Position numbers and translations under genes: made by a program
The notes under the pieces: generated by a model
The model's database searches: none
What the model was told of the DNA's origin: nothing
The model's input: only the letters and a program-made list of their open reading frames with translations
NCBI RefSeq assembly: GCF_000327385.1
Contig: NW_008710453.1
Location: 1,020,962-1,084,961 of the forward strand
Reading direction: 5' to 3'
From: Lottia gigantea
Taxonomy: Eukaryota > Mollusca > Gastropoda > Lottiidae
DNA length: 64,000 nt
Shown here: positions 1-12,714 of the stretch, in pieces
Position numbering within the stretch: the stretch's first letter is position 1
Layout of the letters: the number at the start of each line of letters is the position of its first letter

Positions 1-422
1 ATCAAATTAAAGAAAGACAAGCCTGTTTCTAATCATTTCAACCTCGACGACCATTCAATAGACGATCTCACCCTAATCCCAATTGAGCGTATAGAAATTG
101 ACTTGCCCGAAGATGAAACTACCAAATTCCGTCAATCTAGGGAGGCCCATTGGATTGAGACATTGAATACAGCAAGACCTATAGGACTAAATATTCATCA
201 TAATGTAGGCATAGCACCCTTTGTTGTCCCGTTTAATACAACCAGCAATCGAGCAAGCAAGATAGTTCATGCCCACTATAAGAGCCTTCAAGAGAAATTC
301 CCCCATGTCTATAAGCAGAAAATGATAGTTGCATATTCAAAAAATAAGAACTTAAATGATAATATTGTTCATAGTAAACTAAAAACAATCAGTACATAAC
401 AGATACTATACTTCTCGCCCAT
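1..422 (+). mobile_element. Penelope-like element, 3' fragment (GIY-YIG tail)
   Basis: The open frame running from the window edge to the stop at 397-399 matches almost residue for residue the C-terminal part of the Penelope-like element at 44911-46930 on the other strand; both end in SKLKTIST. Homology continues about 22 bp past the stop, to the motif ctcgcccat, where a short hairpin (ctcgcccat/cgggcgag, 413-429) probably marks the element's 3' end. Only the region after the GIY-YIG core is inside the window; the rest lies off the left edge. The two copies differ at a few positions, so both belong to one fairly young family. It is a mobile-element remnant, not a host gene. Confidence 0.8.
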
Positions 423-2171
423 CGGGCGAGTTATTTTTTATTTCAGATCAGAATAAGAACAGAAGAAAACCCAATATCAAGACCCTTAATCCTAATTTCT
501 AAATAAAGTGTCTGCTCCACCCTAGGCCTGTACATTTGGGAGAATCAAACCCTCCCTTCCCCGAAATCTAAAATTCTTAAATTGAAAATAAACTGGACCG
601 AATCCAATATGGCACACGAGAGCCTGGCCAACACTTAGTTTCTAGACAAAAATTCAATATATCATGACCATGATAATCTTGAGCTTATCAAACTGAAAGT
701 AGACCACTACCTTTTATCAACATACGCCTGACTGTCATTGCACACAAAAATCTATTTTTAGAATTATACTTCCGCATGTAAACCCCTCTTCATATAAAAA
801 AATCTTAAAGAAAATGCAAATCTAGACCAAAAATCAGACCAAAATAGCCATGCATCCCCCTTCCCCCCAAAAAGGATGTTTAAAAATAGCATAGACCACA
901 TTTGCTTAAATGTTGAGTTGGCCATTCTCGCTACGCCTGACATAAATCCATACGCAGCTGGCGGATAAATCGGACTACTTTCAAATATTAGGTTATGTAA
1001 CAATAGCTTAATTTTCGTCTCCATCTTTGACATCTGACTCGTCTCTGACACCCAGACTTATCCTGTCTTCGACAAGAATAGACTTTTCAAGGGAGATAAC
1101 TAACATCTGACGGACTATACTTTGTAACGCGAATGTAACTCCTGCATAATAATTATAGAAGATTTTCCTCCAGCTGTTTACGAGGTTATTGTCAGCTCTA
1201 ATGGGCCGTCACACCAGAAAGGCGTTCTCACTACGCTGCTACTGTGACGGTGAATTTGCTCAGAGCGTGTTAAGTTAGCCATTGGCGTGGTATAAGCGTG
1301 TTAAGCACGCCACACATCTTGCAGTTGTCGCCAATGTCGCCACTATTCAGCTATCTGTTCTGCAACTCGTTGAAAGCACCATAGGATTAGTAATAGTGAC
1401 ATAGGTAGCACATTTGGTTCCACAGACTGGTTCATATCTTACTTTCTACAAATAACAATGCCGTACCGAGAGACTTTAAATGGTCACCAATGTCCAATCG
1501 TGTGCCTTCAATGGTTGCAAATTTAATATCTATTCTTTGAAGTATCAATGCCCGCCAGTAAATTTTTCAAGAGCTTAGCTTATAAGTTAAATTATTCTGT
1601 TATTGTAAAGCAAAAAACAGCTATTGTTTTTATTTCTTTCCGGCTAAAAGGCCTGAATATATTGACATAAAGTTGGGTCTCCCTATTTTTCTTACGAAAT
1701 GAATTAGCAAATTTAATAATGAGAAAAAAGACACTTTATGAACGATTCCTATTAAAATGTCAAGTTTGGTATGACAAAATAACGTAAAAAGAATTTAAGT
1801 TGGATAGTATTGCTAATTTCTTCCCTGGCCTACGAAAGAAGACATCTAAAATCATACGACCTAAAATATTTCGTCGCAGTAGTAATCAAAGCATTGTAAA
1901 AAAAAAAAATACACAAAAACATCGTGGTTTTAAAATGTCTTAGGTCAAAAGAACATCCGATTTCACAAATTTTCTTCCTTAAAGTCCATGGTGTGTTTTA
2001 TCAAGAATTTAAAATTATGGACAATCGACATTAGAAGGGAATCCATTTCTAATAATATGAAAATACATGTTTCCTGTTTATTCAAATCAAATTATCTGAA
2101 CAAACAAATTGAAGGAAATTTAATGTTCAATTCAAACATTGTCGAGTTATACTTCATGTCTGATAGTCAAA
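423..2171. other. Intergenic, no gene recognised
   Basis: AT-rich DNA with no convincing coding frame. About 1195-1400 is a GC-richer patch whose start (ggcgttctcactacgctgct) resembles, in inverted orientation, the segment near 5930-5970. These look like two copies of a short MITE-type repeat. The last few hundred bases should hold the promoter of gene A, but I see no clear TATA element. Confidence 0.4.
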
Positions 2172-5131
2172 ATGAACAACTGGGTTGTAATTGCTGTTTC
2201 TCTCGAATTTCTAGTATTCGTGATCAGTTTGATGGATTTTTCAGAATTTAGAACCACTAAAGTTCTTTATGACAGGTGTGTTCGTACAAATGCTATATCA
2301 GTGTTAATATATAAAAGTTCTATTTTATGTGCTCTGAAATGTTCATTGAACGCTAATTGTAGAAGAATGATGACTTGCACTCATCCAGACGGAGTTGAAT
2401 GTTCTTTCTATTATGAAGGAGAAAATTGTGCGACTCTACACCCTATTGGATGTTCCTGCTTTATGAAGGTAAATTGTAACGTTTTCTAGACCGTGGTGGA
2501 ACAATTTAAACGCGTATCTGTTAAGCTTCAGGTCCGCAGGTCTTTTTACCCGATTTCAGTACATGTACTGACTAAATCCACGACCCAGTGGACTGGTTTT
2601 TATTCAAATTAATGTGAAAAACTATCTGTAAACTATACTTTATTGCATGGTGTTTCCGTATATAAACAATGAGAGCTTGTCAATTTCTAATTTCACGAAT
2701 TTTCGATGAACGGAATTTGAGTTATTACCCTTGACTTAGTTTTGACGCGTCAAAATTTGAAATCATTATAGCGGTTGTTTTACATTCGATGTTCTGTTCT
2801 AAATATTAATACGGCATGGTAAAAAAAAAATGAATTGTTGAATTATAAAAGATAACTGATTTAAAATATAATAATTAACCAAAAAAGTGTACGAAATACA
2901 GGTATATAGGTATAAGAAAAATAAATGGTATTTGAGTTAATGGAATAGGCTATGATATATTTTAAAAATAATAATTAAACCATATAGATATATAATTTAT
3001 CCAATTACGGTGTTTAAAATGTAGAAGGCATAAATCCATTGGACACCGACAGAAAGAAGAGGAATGGGCGCTAATTAAGCGATGCAAGAAAGTAGTGACA
3101 TACCACTTCAAAAAGTGCCGTTTTTGAAAATGAGTTTCTGGCAAGTGGTAGCAACGTTCCACGGTGTATTATTTTCATTGAACTTCTATTTGTAGGCATA
3201 TAGTAAGGTGAATAATACAGCGATTTGTCCTATAGGTTTATATGGGGACAACTGTGAAAATACCATTAAAGGTAAGACATTTCATTTCCCTTAGTTGAAT
3301 CATTAATCGACTATACTGATGGTGACATGTTTTATTATAATTTGGAGCATCATCAGTTTTCAGATGCCTATGTATATGATCAATCGAAGGGTTTTAATGT
3401 TATGTCTTTAGCTCAGTAATGATCCAAGCACGATGGGAACGCACTTTATCATCTTAATAGATGAAGTTGACGCAAGGCACCGGAGTTTTCTCGATGATAT
3501 CAAGACCATACCTTCTGCATTCATTGTGCAGTATTAAGTCCACCTTCTCGTCAGGACAGAACTCTGCCCAGACCATGATAAGAATTGTCTTCTGTACGCT
3601 CTGAGGGTTAAAAACCACCAAAACTGTCTTCTGTACGTTCTGAAGGTTCACAACCACAAGAACTTTCATTTGTATGTTCTGAGGGTTGAATGATGTCTTG
3701 GAAAAATATCCAACACGTAGGCGGTCTTCAGCAACATACATGTTGTCTTTTGATTCGTCGGGCAACATGACACGACGATGTGCGCAAATTCAAATGTTGA
3801 CGTACCTGCAAGATGAAGCCAGTGTGATTTTCACGATGTTTGTGTCTTTTCAGTGATGACGAACTTGCAGACCGACAGCCAACAGACGTTAGTTGATCAA
3901 TTTCCCTTACACAATCAATCTTTCTTTTGTTGTCATACTGACGGAGCCGATTGCTAGACCGTCAGAATTCTGTGTCATCTCTCAAATTGATAATTTTGTT
4001 TCGACCTAATGCCCATCATCTGCCTTTTTATAGCTCCTGGTAACTGATTAAGAATACCACGTGCTTTTCGTATTTTGAATGAGAAATACAACCATAGGCA
4101 TAGCGAGGATTTCTCTGACGTGAGGCAAACCGAGCGCCTCTTTACGGATAGAGAGGTGGGGGGGGGGGGGGGGAACTAATGAATTTGGGTGTCAGGGGAA
4201 AAATTTTTGTAATTGGGAAGACGGAGAAATATATCTAGCGCGATTGTGGACGTGAAAATATAATAAAGTTTTCATTTTTTATGGCCCAATAACTACCGCA
4301 ACTGAAGACAAAAAAGTACAGGTCATCTCAAACGATCAACGATTATGTTGATTCATGTTTTATGTTTTTTGTTAAATGATGCTTCAAATTGTACCATCAG
4401 TATATCATTTAAAACTTTTTAACGGAAAATTAGTAGTTCATTAGATATAACTTTGTTCATGTTATGACAAAAAAGCATTTTTCCTTTTTACAGACTGCAG
4501 TGAAGGCAATGATAAAGGCTTTGGTATTTTTAATGCGTGGGTTCGTTCTTATATCAAACCATTGAGATTGAGCACTGCTATCGAGGTATTGTGTGAATTC
4601 AGATACGGTGGTTTTACCTTCTTCATGACCAGAGATCTTGGCTGTGAAGATGTTTCCTTCAACAGAAAAATAACAGAATACATTGATGGTTTTGGAGATC
4701 CAAATGCTGATCATTGGCTAGGATTAATCCACTTTAAGGCGATTTTAGACCAACATTCGCGAAACAGGCTAATGGTTGTTCTTATCAGAGACGACTTCCG
4801 CGAAAATTATTATGATAATTTCTCAATTGGAGCGGTAGCTGATGGATACCCAATTCACCTTGGACAATACGACACATATTCTAAAGATAATTGTGGCGAC
4901 TCACTAACAGGTGATGTGAATATTGAAGGATCTCCCTTCTCAGCTCCTGGTTCTGATCAAACGTCCTTCAACTGTGCTGATACTCGTCAAGGTGGTTGGT
5001 GGTATGCTAATGATTCGAGATGTAGTGAAAGTTACTTCATGGGTTCTAAAGGCGCTATGCTATGGCCGACATCTCTGGGTGATATTCAACAAAATGTTGT
5101 TGCGTTAAGAGTAAAACCTTTTCACAAGTAA
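2172..5131 (+). CDS. Gene A: secreted PAN/Apple-EGF-fibrinogen (FReD) protein, type I
   Basis: Three exons: 2172-2468 (phase 0 end, donor gtaaat), 3196-3271 (76 nt, phase 1 end, donor gtaaga) and 4494-5131 (stop 5129-5131), giving 336 residues. The start is the methionine of MNNWVV, which puts a hydrophobic signal peptide at the N-terminus; an upstream in-frame ATG at 2139 would bury it. Residues about 25-99 form a PAN/Apple-like domain (CALKCSLNANC, GVECSFYYEGENC). Residues 100-125 are a half-EGF hinge (CPIGLYGDNCEN). The FReD follows from DCSEG, with FNRKITEYIDGFG, HWLGL, CGDSL and GGWWYANDSRC. The usual calcium loop is replaced by FSAPGSDQTSF. The product should be an extracellular lectin-like protein; its ligand is unknown. 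Closest relatives here are G and B. Intron 1 is 727 bp and intron 2 is 1222 bp, with a G tract and an unexplained antisense open frame. A candidate AATAAA lies at 5633. Confidence 0.85.
3454..3768 (-). other. Unexplained 104-codon open frame in intron 2 of gene A
   Basis: Antisense to gene A, this frame encodes about three tandem repeats of roughly 14 residues around (N)xQ(N/S)(V/I)Q(K/M)(T/K)(V/I)LV, then a tail containing WAEFCPDEKVDLIL and NECRRYGLDII. The tail has a codon mix that looks more protein-like than the surrounding intron. I recognise no family. It may be a fragment of a captured gene or transposon, or a minisatellite that is open by chance. I see no signal peptide and no link to the FReD genes. 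Confidence 0.25.
4148..4174 (+). repeat. Poly-G tract in intron 2 of gene A
   Basis: A run of about 16-17 G follows gagaggt. The flanks (gcgaggatttct...) resemble those of the second G tract near 55450 (gcgaggatttcat...), so both probably belong to one dispersed repeat. The tract could form a G-quadruplex and is prone to sequencing error. Confidence 0.6.
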
Positions 5132-7705
5132 ACAAATACAACAGTTTTTTTTGTATGCCATGACCAGAGGTCAGCAATGTTAGGCTTACAATTAGTTAAG
5201 GAATATTAAATATTCACGTTGCACTTGACGTCATAATTTTTAGCATACATCTTTTTTTGTCTATAATTCAATATAAATTTCTTTAACTGGCGGATTAAAC
5301 TATAGTGGCATTGACATAAGATTCCGATTCATTTGTCCCTGATCGAGTAAAAAGTCGAAAAAAAATCGAATTTGATATTCTACAGACATGATTTGTGGCA
5401 AGGCTTGTATCTAAGCTATAGCTAAGACGTTTTATTACTTCCTGATGTGCCATGTTTTTTTTTTATATAAGGCACTACTCTTGTCTTGATTTGGCCTATT
5501 TATTTTTAAAAGCATGCTTAAAAGCGCCGAAAGTTGTCCAAACCAATCAAAAACATTGTTAAAAGTAGGTGGATAATACATGTTTTAACAATGTATATAC
5601 CAGAATTGCTCAAATGTAGTAAAAATTCTTTGAATAAACAGAGCTTTTATTAGTTGGATATTATAGGATCAATTGAACATCCGTTACATAACAAATCAAG
5701 AATGGCCATATCCATCTTTTTTATCCTCGTCACACCGTTTGCGATCCTATGGCGATTGGAAATGTACTAAACCGCGTTCAAACGAGAAAAATCTTTGAGA
5801 TGTTACAATGTTCTGACGACTTTCTCGATCACATGGCGTTCTGAATATGTTCCAGAACAGATCGCCGAACCTTGTTTAACGCCGTTACTCTGCGAATAGT
5901 GTCGACAGTGGCGACAGTGAGCCAATCTTCCGTTGCAGTAGCAGCGCAGTAAAAACGCCTCTACGGTTTGACGGTGCCACGAATCAGGTAACTTACGAGT
6001 ATTTCACTATATAGCCTAACTCACACGAACTAGCATAAACTTATAAAACCTATTGATTTTAATTTATGTTTAACTTTTTTATTATGAAATGTTAAACGCT
6101 TTCTGGAAATGTATAATTAGAAGTCATGACTTATTATCGACCATTCCAAACTCATTGTTACTTACATGTAAGTTCGTCGTAAATACGATTGATTAATACC
6201 AATAACATACAATACTCTGTGATATCTGAAGCTATGTGGGCGGTTTGCTGCTCAGATTTTCTAAATTGTTAAATTATTTCGCAGCATCTGGGAGAATCAG
6301 AGCTAGCGCAGGATTGGGTCAAGCTGACAGCGCCGAAGTCTTAATAATTGCATACTCATGTACGAATTTTTTTTTTATATAAAAATTGAAGCTGTCAGTA
6401 GAGTGACCCAGTTGATCACAGTGCTAGCAATTGATCAATTTGCGATATGAAAGAGTCGCTCATGTTGGTGGGTCCGGTGGAATACTTGTATCGACCATAG
6501 CCTAACTTTTGTACGATTGGGTTGGATTGATATTATTATATAATATGTTAACTATTATCTGCAATATTAATAAATTATTATAAACATACTATTTCTATTA
6601 TTTATCACCAGTTAGTAATTTCGACTTTTCCGATTGACAAGGTTTGGGTACATTGATTTACACCTGAAAATCGATGTTTCTTTTTATCAATAATGTCCTT
6701 GAAATATATTGACTGGTTTAACCTTTGATCAACTTGTTTTTGAACGATCCCAGTCACACTTTCTATTATCTAATTGTTAACCGGGGTTATCATATGTCGA
6801 CTTGGGTAATCGTATAGGTTACTGTTATTTGAATGTATTTTCTAACTTCACTGCTATCTCCTACTTGCCTGGTATCTTGGTCATGACGAATTTCTCCGTC
6901 CAGATTTTTCAGAAAGTCACCCTCCTTGAATTTAATAACAACAAGCAAACGTTGGTGTGACAGTACGCACAAGTACCTGCAGGTATCCGCTTCCGATATC
7001 TGCCGTTCTTCACACGAGAGTGACCGAATGTTTTCACAGGCAGCCGCAGGAAGCCGACAGCAACAGGTTTTCGGACGATATAACCGAAAGCTTCAGATTA
7101 CGAACGATGCAGGGGACCTTCAGACAACCAAGACGCTCATGGTTCGACAGTTTAGATCGTCTACTGTTTTTCAACATGATTAAAACAATAGCCAATCACT
7201 TTTTCGGTACCCGACCCTCAATGGACTGAAATGATCGTTCCAGATCTTCCCCAGAAGGTTTAAGGTAGTACTCGTCGATGGTGGTCGCAGGTTCCCGATG
7301 ATTTTCGCGAAACAAACACTCGATCAACCGGCTCGTATCGCGACCAAAACAATCCTATTCAATCCAAATTCATGACGTCCGATTTGTCGCGCCGCCATGA
7401 TCCATTGGTCGGATCACAATGGGGACAAAAGAAGGGGACGATTAGAGGCGAAGAAAAGAATAGAAATGTCTCATCGGGTCCAGATCGGGCCGATTGACCA
7501 AAACAGTTCTTGATGGAATGGGTGGTATTAAAATCTTGTACAAAAATGAACTATGTCTTGAATTTAACCTTAAGCAACAACAAAATTAAATTATCAATAA
7601 TATTAGATACTTAAACAATCTAATCGATATTCCAATTGAAATTTTCGTTTGCATATAAACTCATATCTAATTCAGACATAAAGTTTACTGAATATAGTCG
7701 TCATA
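5132..7705. other. Intergenic between genes A and B
   Basis: 2.6 kb with no supported gene. AATAAA at 5633-5638 is a possible polyadenylation signal for gene A, about 500 bp past its stop. About 5727-5975 is a GC-richer repeat with roughly inverted ends (cgtcacaccg / cggtttgacggtg), related to 1195-1400. 6900-7510 is also GC-richer, with overlapping short frames that match no known protein; it may be an old repeat. Confidence 0.4.
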
Positions 7706-9655
7706 ATGTACGCTTGGTCGTTTATTGCACTTTATATCGAATTCGTTACCTCTGTGACTAGTTTGGATTTCGCCGACTTTAAGGCCACAAAAGTGCTTAC
7801 TGAGAGTTGCACTCGTACTAATCCGTTATCTGTAAGTATTGTCGAGAGGAAGTTTTTGTGTGCCTTGGAATGTTCGCGGAATGTAAACTGTAGAAGATTT
7901 ATGATGCGTAATCAACCAAATGGAGTTGAATGTTCTTTATATTATGAAGGAGAAAATTGTGCGACTTTACAACCTACCGGATGTTTCTGCTTTATGAAGG
8001 TAAACGACAAAATAATAATCATAAACTTTATTTTGAAGTTAAAGGGATTGTAAAGAAGTTTTCTTAAAAACATTACGTGTATCGGGACACTGATAGCATC
8101 ATTCGCACCATTCCAATTTTCAATTATAGACGTCTGTGGTTCTTGCAATTCCACTAAAACAAAGTGTTGTTCGATAAGTGACGTCTTCAAACACTTGGTG
8201 GAATTGCAGAAACAAAAGACGTCTTATCGAAAATTGGAATGGTGAAAATTGATGCTATCAGTGTGGCCCCGTTACACATGAAAAATTTAGAACACCTCTT
8301 AACAATCCCTTTAACTTCTTCATTATGGTGTAATTTAGCCAACTAGGATGGGACGAAAAACTGAGGCTATTGGCTGGAAAGTTAAATACCTTTCGACAGT
8401 TGGAAATTGAGAATGAGTAGGCTAATGTCACTACAGATTTTGTCTCCATTAGCCTATTTCAGGTTCAGAAAAATAGGAAGTAAAACTTCAATTCGTTTCA
8501 TATCTTTACTTAACAATGACCGAAATTAAATTCAACCATGAAATAGGTATATTCAGGCTGATGAATCCGAAATGGTAAGGTTTTCCCGAAAATAATTTTT
8601 TTTTCTATTTTGTAGAAAATAAGTCAATTAAATGGTACAATTTTGTGTCCGATTGGACTATACGGGGACAAATGTGAAAATGTTATACAAGGTAGGTAAT
8701 AGGTAAAGAGAACATACGAAATTTGGGTAAGACGACTGACAGGATCCTGAAGGTTACTGAATTTTTATTTATCATGTCATGTCATTTTTTTCATAGTTAG
8801 TTTTTATACTTTTAGTCTTAGAATCGCGAGTTTTTTCTGATACCACCTTCAATTACCGAGAAATATAAAAGCCTTGGATGATACCAGCACAACCTTTTTA
8901 GGCTCTTATAATGATGGTATGCTAATTTGATTAACTGTAAATTTAAGTGCTTACGTTCACGATTGATTCATTATATTCTCCTATCTTTTGACAATTTCTC
9001 ATATAATCTTCTCTTCATAGATTGTAGTGAAGGAGAGGATCGTGGATGGACAAATTTTAATTACTGGGTTCGTTCATACATTAAACCAGTTAGATCTTTA
9101 AGAACATTTGAAGTGACATGCGAATTTGGATATGGTGGTTTTACAATATTTATGGCACGCGATAACAACTGTCAGGAATTTACCTTCAACAGAAACATGA
9201 CAGAATATATTGATGGTTTTGGAGACGCTGGTGGTGATTATTGGCTAGGACTGACAAGAATTAAGGAAATTTTAGATAACCATCAGAGAAACTGGCTAAA
9301 AGTTGTCCTTATTGCAAAGAACTTTTTCGAAAATCTCTATGATGATTTCTCAATTGGAGTGGCAGCGAATGGATACCCAATTCACCTTGGACAATACTAC
9401 ACAGGGGCTAATCAGGGATGTGGAGACTCGCTAACAGGAGCTGTAAATATCGAAGGATCTCCCTTCTCAGCTCCTGGTTCTGACCAAACCTCCTTCAACT
9501 GTGCTGATACTCGCCGAGGTGGTTGGTGGTATGCTAATGATTCGAGATGTAGTGAAAGTCACTTGATGAGTTCTCGAGATGCTATGCTATGGCCTACAAC
9601 CCTGGGTGCTGAGCTGCAAGACTTTGTTTTTTTAAGAATTAGTCCATATCCATAA
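7706..9655 (+). CDS. Gene B: secreted PAN/Apple-EGF-fibrinogen (FReD) protein, type I
   Basis: Exons 7706-7999 (donor gtaaac), 8616-8691 (76 nt, donor gtaggt) and 9021-9655 give 334 residues. Residues 1 to about 20 (MYAWSFIALYIEFVTSV) are a signal peptide. The PAN/Apple-like domain carries CALECSRNVNCRRFM and GVECSLYYEGENC. The hinge is CPIGLYGDKCEN. The FReD runs from DCSEGED to SPYP with FNRNMTEYIDGFG, YWLGL, CGDSLTG and GGWWYANDSRCSES. As in A, the loop between FSAPGSDQ and the cysteine lacks the DxD calcium ligands. The exon 3 sequence is close to gene A and gene G, so A and B look like tandem duplicates on the same strand. Intron 1 contains a near-perfect palindromic MITE starting 39 nt after the donor. 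Function is inferred from the domains only. Confidence 0.85.
8039..8314. mobile_element. Palindromic (foldback) MITE with TTAAAGGGATTG ends, in gene B intron 1
   Basis: The left arm starts ttaaagggattg at 8039 and the right arm ends caatccctttaa at 8314. Between them the two halves are near reverse complements: acactgatagcatc pairs with gatgctatcagtgt, and accattccaattttc with its complement. The whole 276 bp can fold into one long hairpin. It encodes nothing. The TTAA at both tips suggests a TTAA target duplication, as in piggyBac-type elements, or it may be part of the terminal repeat. Confidence 0.75.
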
Positions 9656-12600
9656 GGGGAATAACAAAATGAGTCACATGTTTCAATTCAACTAACGGCT
9701 AGACAAAATATTACTTAATGTTACAATCATGGCTTGTTTCAATAATTATTTAGTTTAATGGAAATATGGTGTAATATACAGATTCTATTCTTTAGTCATA
9801 ACATAAGTCAACTGATGAACATATACACTTATTTACGTTTGAGACTTTAAATTCATCTATCAGGTAGTATTCTTTTAAGGGCGTTGGCTAAGCTAGCGTT
9901 CGAGAAAACAAAAGACCAGGCCATTAACAGGCGTGCTCTGTTGTAATTGTAGGAAAGGGTTTTTTAACATATGGTTTCTCGCATCAAAGATATTGGTGGT
10001 TTAGTAAAAGTTATTCATAGAAACGGAAGAACATTCCCAATTAATTGTGCTCCATGACATCAAATTACAATTCTGAACAAAAAAATTGCTTTCGAACACC
10101 AGGTCAAATCACATGAAAACTCGTTGCTTTTTAGATAATTAGGTATGGAAACCAATGATCTTTGGATTGAAATCGAATATGGTTGATCGCCAAAATGTGT
10201 GTAACTCAATACAAAAATTATACATTATAATAAGTTATTATAAAATATATGTAAATATTTTTGTTTCAGTCTACACTAGACACCCATTAAAAATCGAAGA
10301 CTTTCCAATAATATAAATCTAATCACAAGTGTATAGGCTACAGATTTCTCTTTTAATCGAAGTCCAATAATTATTGATAAAATCAAAGAAATATAAAGAT
10401 TATTTTGTTGTTTATGCAGTCTCGAATGATCGATTTTTTTCCGCCATCACTTGTGGTAAATTACACAATATTATCTGAAACCTGATAATTAAAGAAGGAC
10501 CTGAACATTTTTTCAGTTTATCGATGTATAAACATCAAAAATTGTGTACACTGTAAGTGTAAGTGCTTTTTCTGTTTATAGTCTACTGTCTACTGCTTGA
10601 AAGCCGACGGAGCGGCCACATTTAAAGTTCAATTATTGAAAGCCACGGTTCAAAATAAGTCCAAAGATCATGATTTTGTTGATATTTGGAGAATGCACAT
10701 TCGAGGGAACTTGGAAAATACCGTCATCATTCAGTTAAGTGTAGATTTCGGCTCTGGTGACGTTCGAAGGAAAGACATCGACGCTGTGTAGTGGCCACGT
10801 CAATCAAAATTAAATGATAAAAGTAGCCCGTTAAGGGGCGGAGCGTATATTTACATTCCGTTTACACAGATATAAACCGAATTCATGTGACCGCTGTTAT
10901 CCAATCAAATTGCGTGATACCGTGTAAACGGAATCGTGATTTAATTCTTCCAAATTATACAAGACCACAACATACATTGTAAGTAGGCCTATACTGCCTC
11001 AATTCAACAATTCCCCCGTGATGCGAATGAATGATATTACAGGTTTGATCCGATTTTGAAACATGGTATTGTTTCATACATCGTCTAGAGCTCGGGTGAT
11101 TTTTTCAAACACTGTTTATATTCGCGTTTACACTTCCACAAGTTATTCGTTCCGAGTCCGATTCCGAGTCAAGCACGGTTCGACAGAAAAAGTGGCAGTG
11201 TACATAGTTTGAGAATGCTTGGTTCGGTGCACGAGTGTAGAGGTCTGTTTGGCCAGATAACGTAGATTATCACAGCATGGATGGGTCGGGTTTTCAATAG
11301 TTTTATCAGTAGCAGGACGTTGCACGTTGTGAGGTTACTTATACCTGCTACAGTGAACCCCTCCGAACCACATCCTCTGTAAACCGACATTCCCTCTAAA
11401 CTGACATATTTGAAAAGTCCCGTTGGAATCACTTTATTATCTAAAGAAGGAAACCTCAAATAAATCAGTACAGCCTCAAAGCGGTAATCCAGCTGCGTAC
11501 GAATTATATATTTTGTCTTGAAATTTGGGAAAGGGTTTACATTTTGTACGCTTTCGCGTTTTGTCCTTAACTTTGTATATATTGGCAAACAAAGGATGAT
11601 GTAAATCGATGTGCGTGATCATCTGAAACTAATTTCCAATGTCGATTAGGATAACAATGCCACACTTACTGTTGTAAACGACAGAGGCTGTAGGATCATT
11701 CATATAATTCTTGTCATGGTATAAACTGTTACATAAAAATTATATGTTCGTGTTCGTTTATCGCATGCATATGATAAACATATCAACTTGTAATTATTCA
11801 TATTCATAAATGTATTTAATAAAAATCTCCAACTTTGAGCATAGTTAGTTATATGAACAATGTAATTTCTATTAATAAAAGACTCCAATACTAGCAATAG
11901 TTGTTTATTTAATCTTCAATTAATCTTTTTAATTCATTTGCTTTATTTCAATTATTTTACTTAATCAGCCTGTATTTTATTTTAAGAATTATGTACCTCT
12001 TATTGTACGTGTTAAAATTTAATGTAATGTATCAATAAACCATTTATCTCTTGTGTGTTCTTAATAATAAGCAATAATGTATATATAGTTTGCCCATCAC
12101 TTCTTCTCATTATGAGCCTGAGGACGAGGGGGAAACACGTCGAAACGTTGCATAAAACTTTAACCAGTGATTGTTGTTCCATAAAGCTGTGCCTATATAT
12201 CGTACTCACAATTTCTAAATGCCATTCAAAGACTTTATAAAAATTATAGTTGTAGAAATCTGAAATCAAATATTGTGACAGGACAAAGGGAGATGATGTG
12301 TTCTGCTGATACAGGAATACCAATCTTGTCGTTTACACACTTGACAACAATAATTGACAATATTAAATAGAATTTATTGTTTATTTAGGAAAAGTGAGTA
12401 AAGCAATATGGACAAAGTTATTCTTTAATCCCTATATAGGATATTGTTTAACATCGCCCATTTTAATCTGTAAAGATATTTAGCTTTAATTGCAAGTTCA
12501 AAGATCAGTAGCTTCTTTCACTTAAATATAATATACAGACAGAAACAAATGATTATGGTAATATCGTCACAGCGGTGGCGTTCCTGTGGGGGACACTTTC

Positions 12601-12714
12601 AAATTTTAATATCATTTTACATAGGGAAAGAATGGCCTGTGCCTCCCTCAACTTTGCTCAGTCCCCTAACCATTTCCTAGAAATGCCACTGCGCCACAGT
12701 GCAGTAAAGATAGC
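9656..12714. other. Intergenic between genes B and C
   Basis: 3 kb with no supported gene. Short open frames at 10597-10791 and 11169-11588 show no domain or motif. ttccgtttacac (10856) and gtgtaaacggaat (10921) make a small inverted repeat. 11350-11500 has the repeated phrase (c)taaa(c)cgaca / ctaaactgaca, seen at the ends of some pogo-like MITEs. 12111-12160 carries a gaggacgag...cgaaacgttg motif that may be a retroelement tail. Confidence 0.35.

Noticed and set aside
11169-11588. 139-codon minus-strand frame as a gene
   Set aside because: Overlaps repeat-like sequence with ctaaactgaca phrases; the translation has no domain and no partner exons.
12111-12240. gaggacgag...cgaaacgttg motif as a second Penelope-like tail
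   Set aside because: Similar phrases occur at the ends of various retroelements, but no RT or endonuclease sequence is adjacent, so it is not called.
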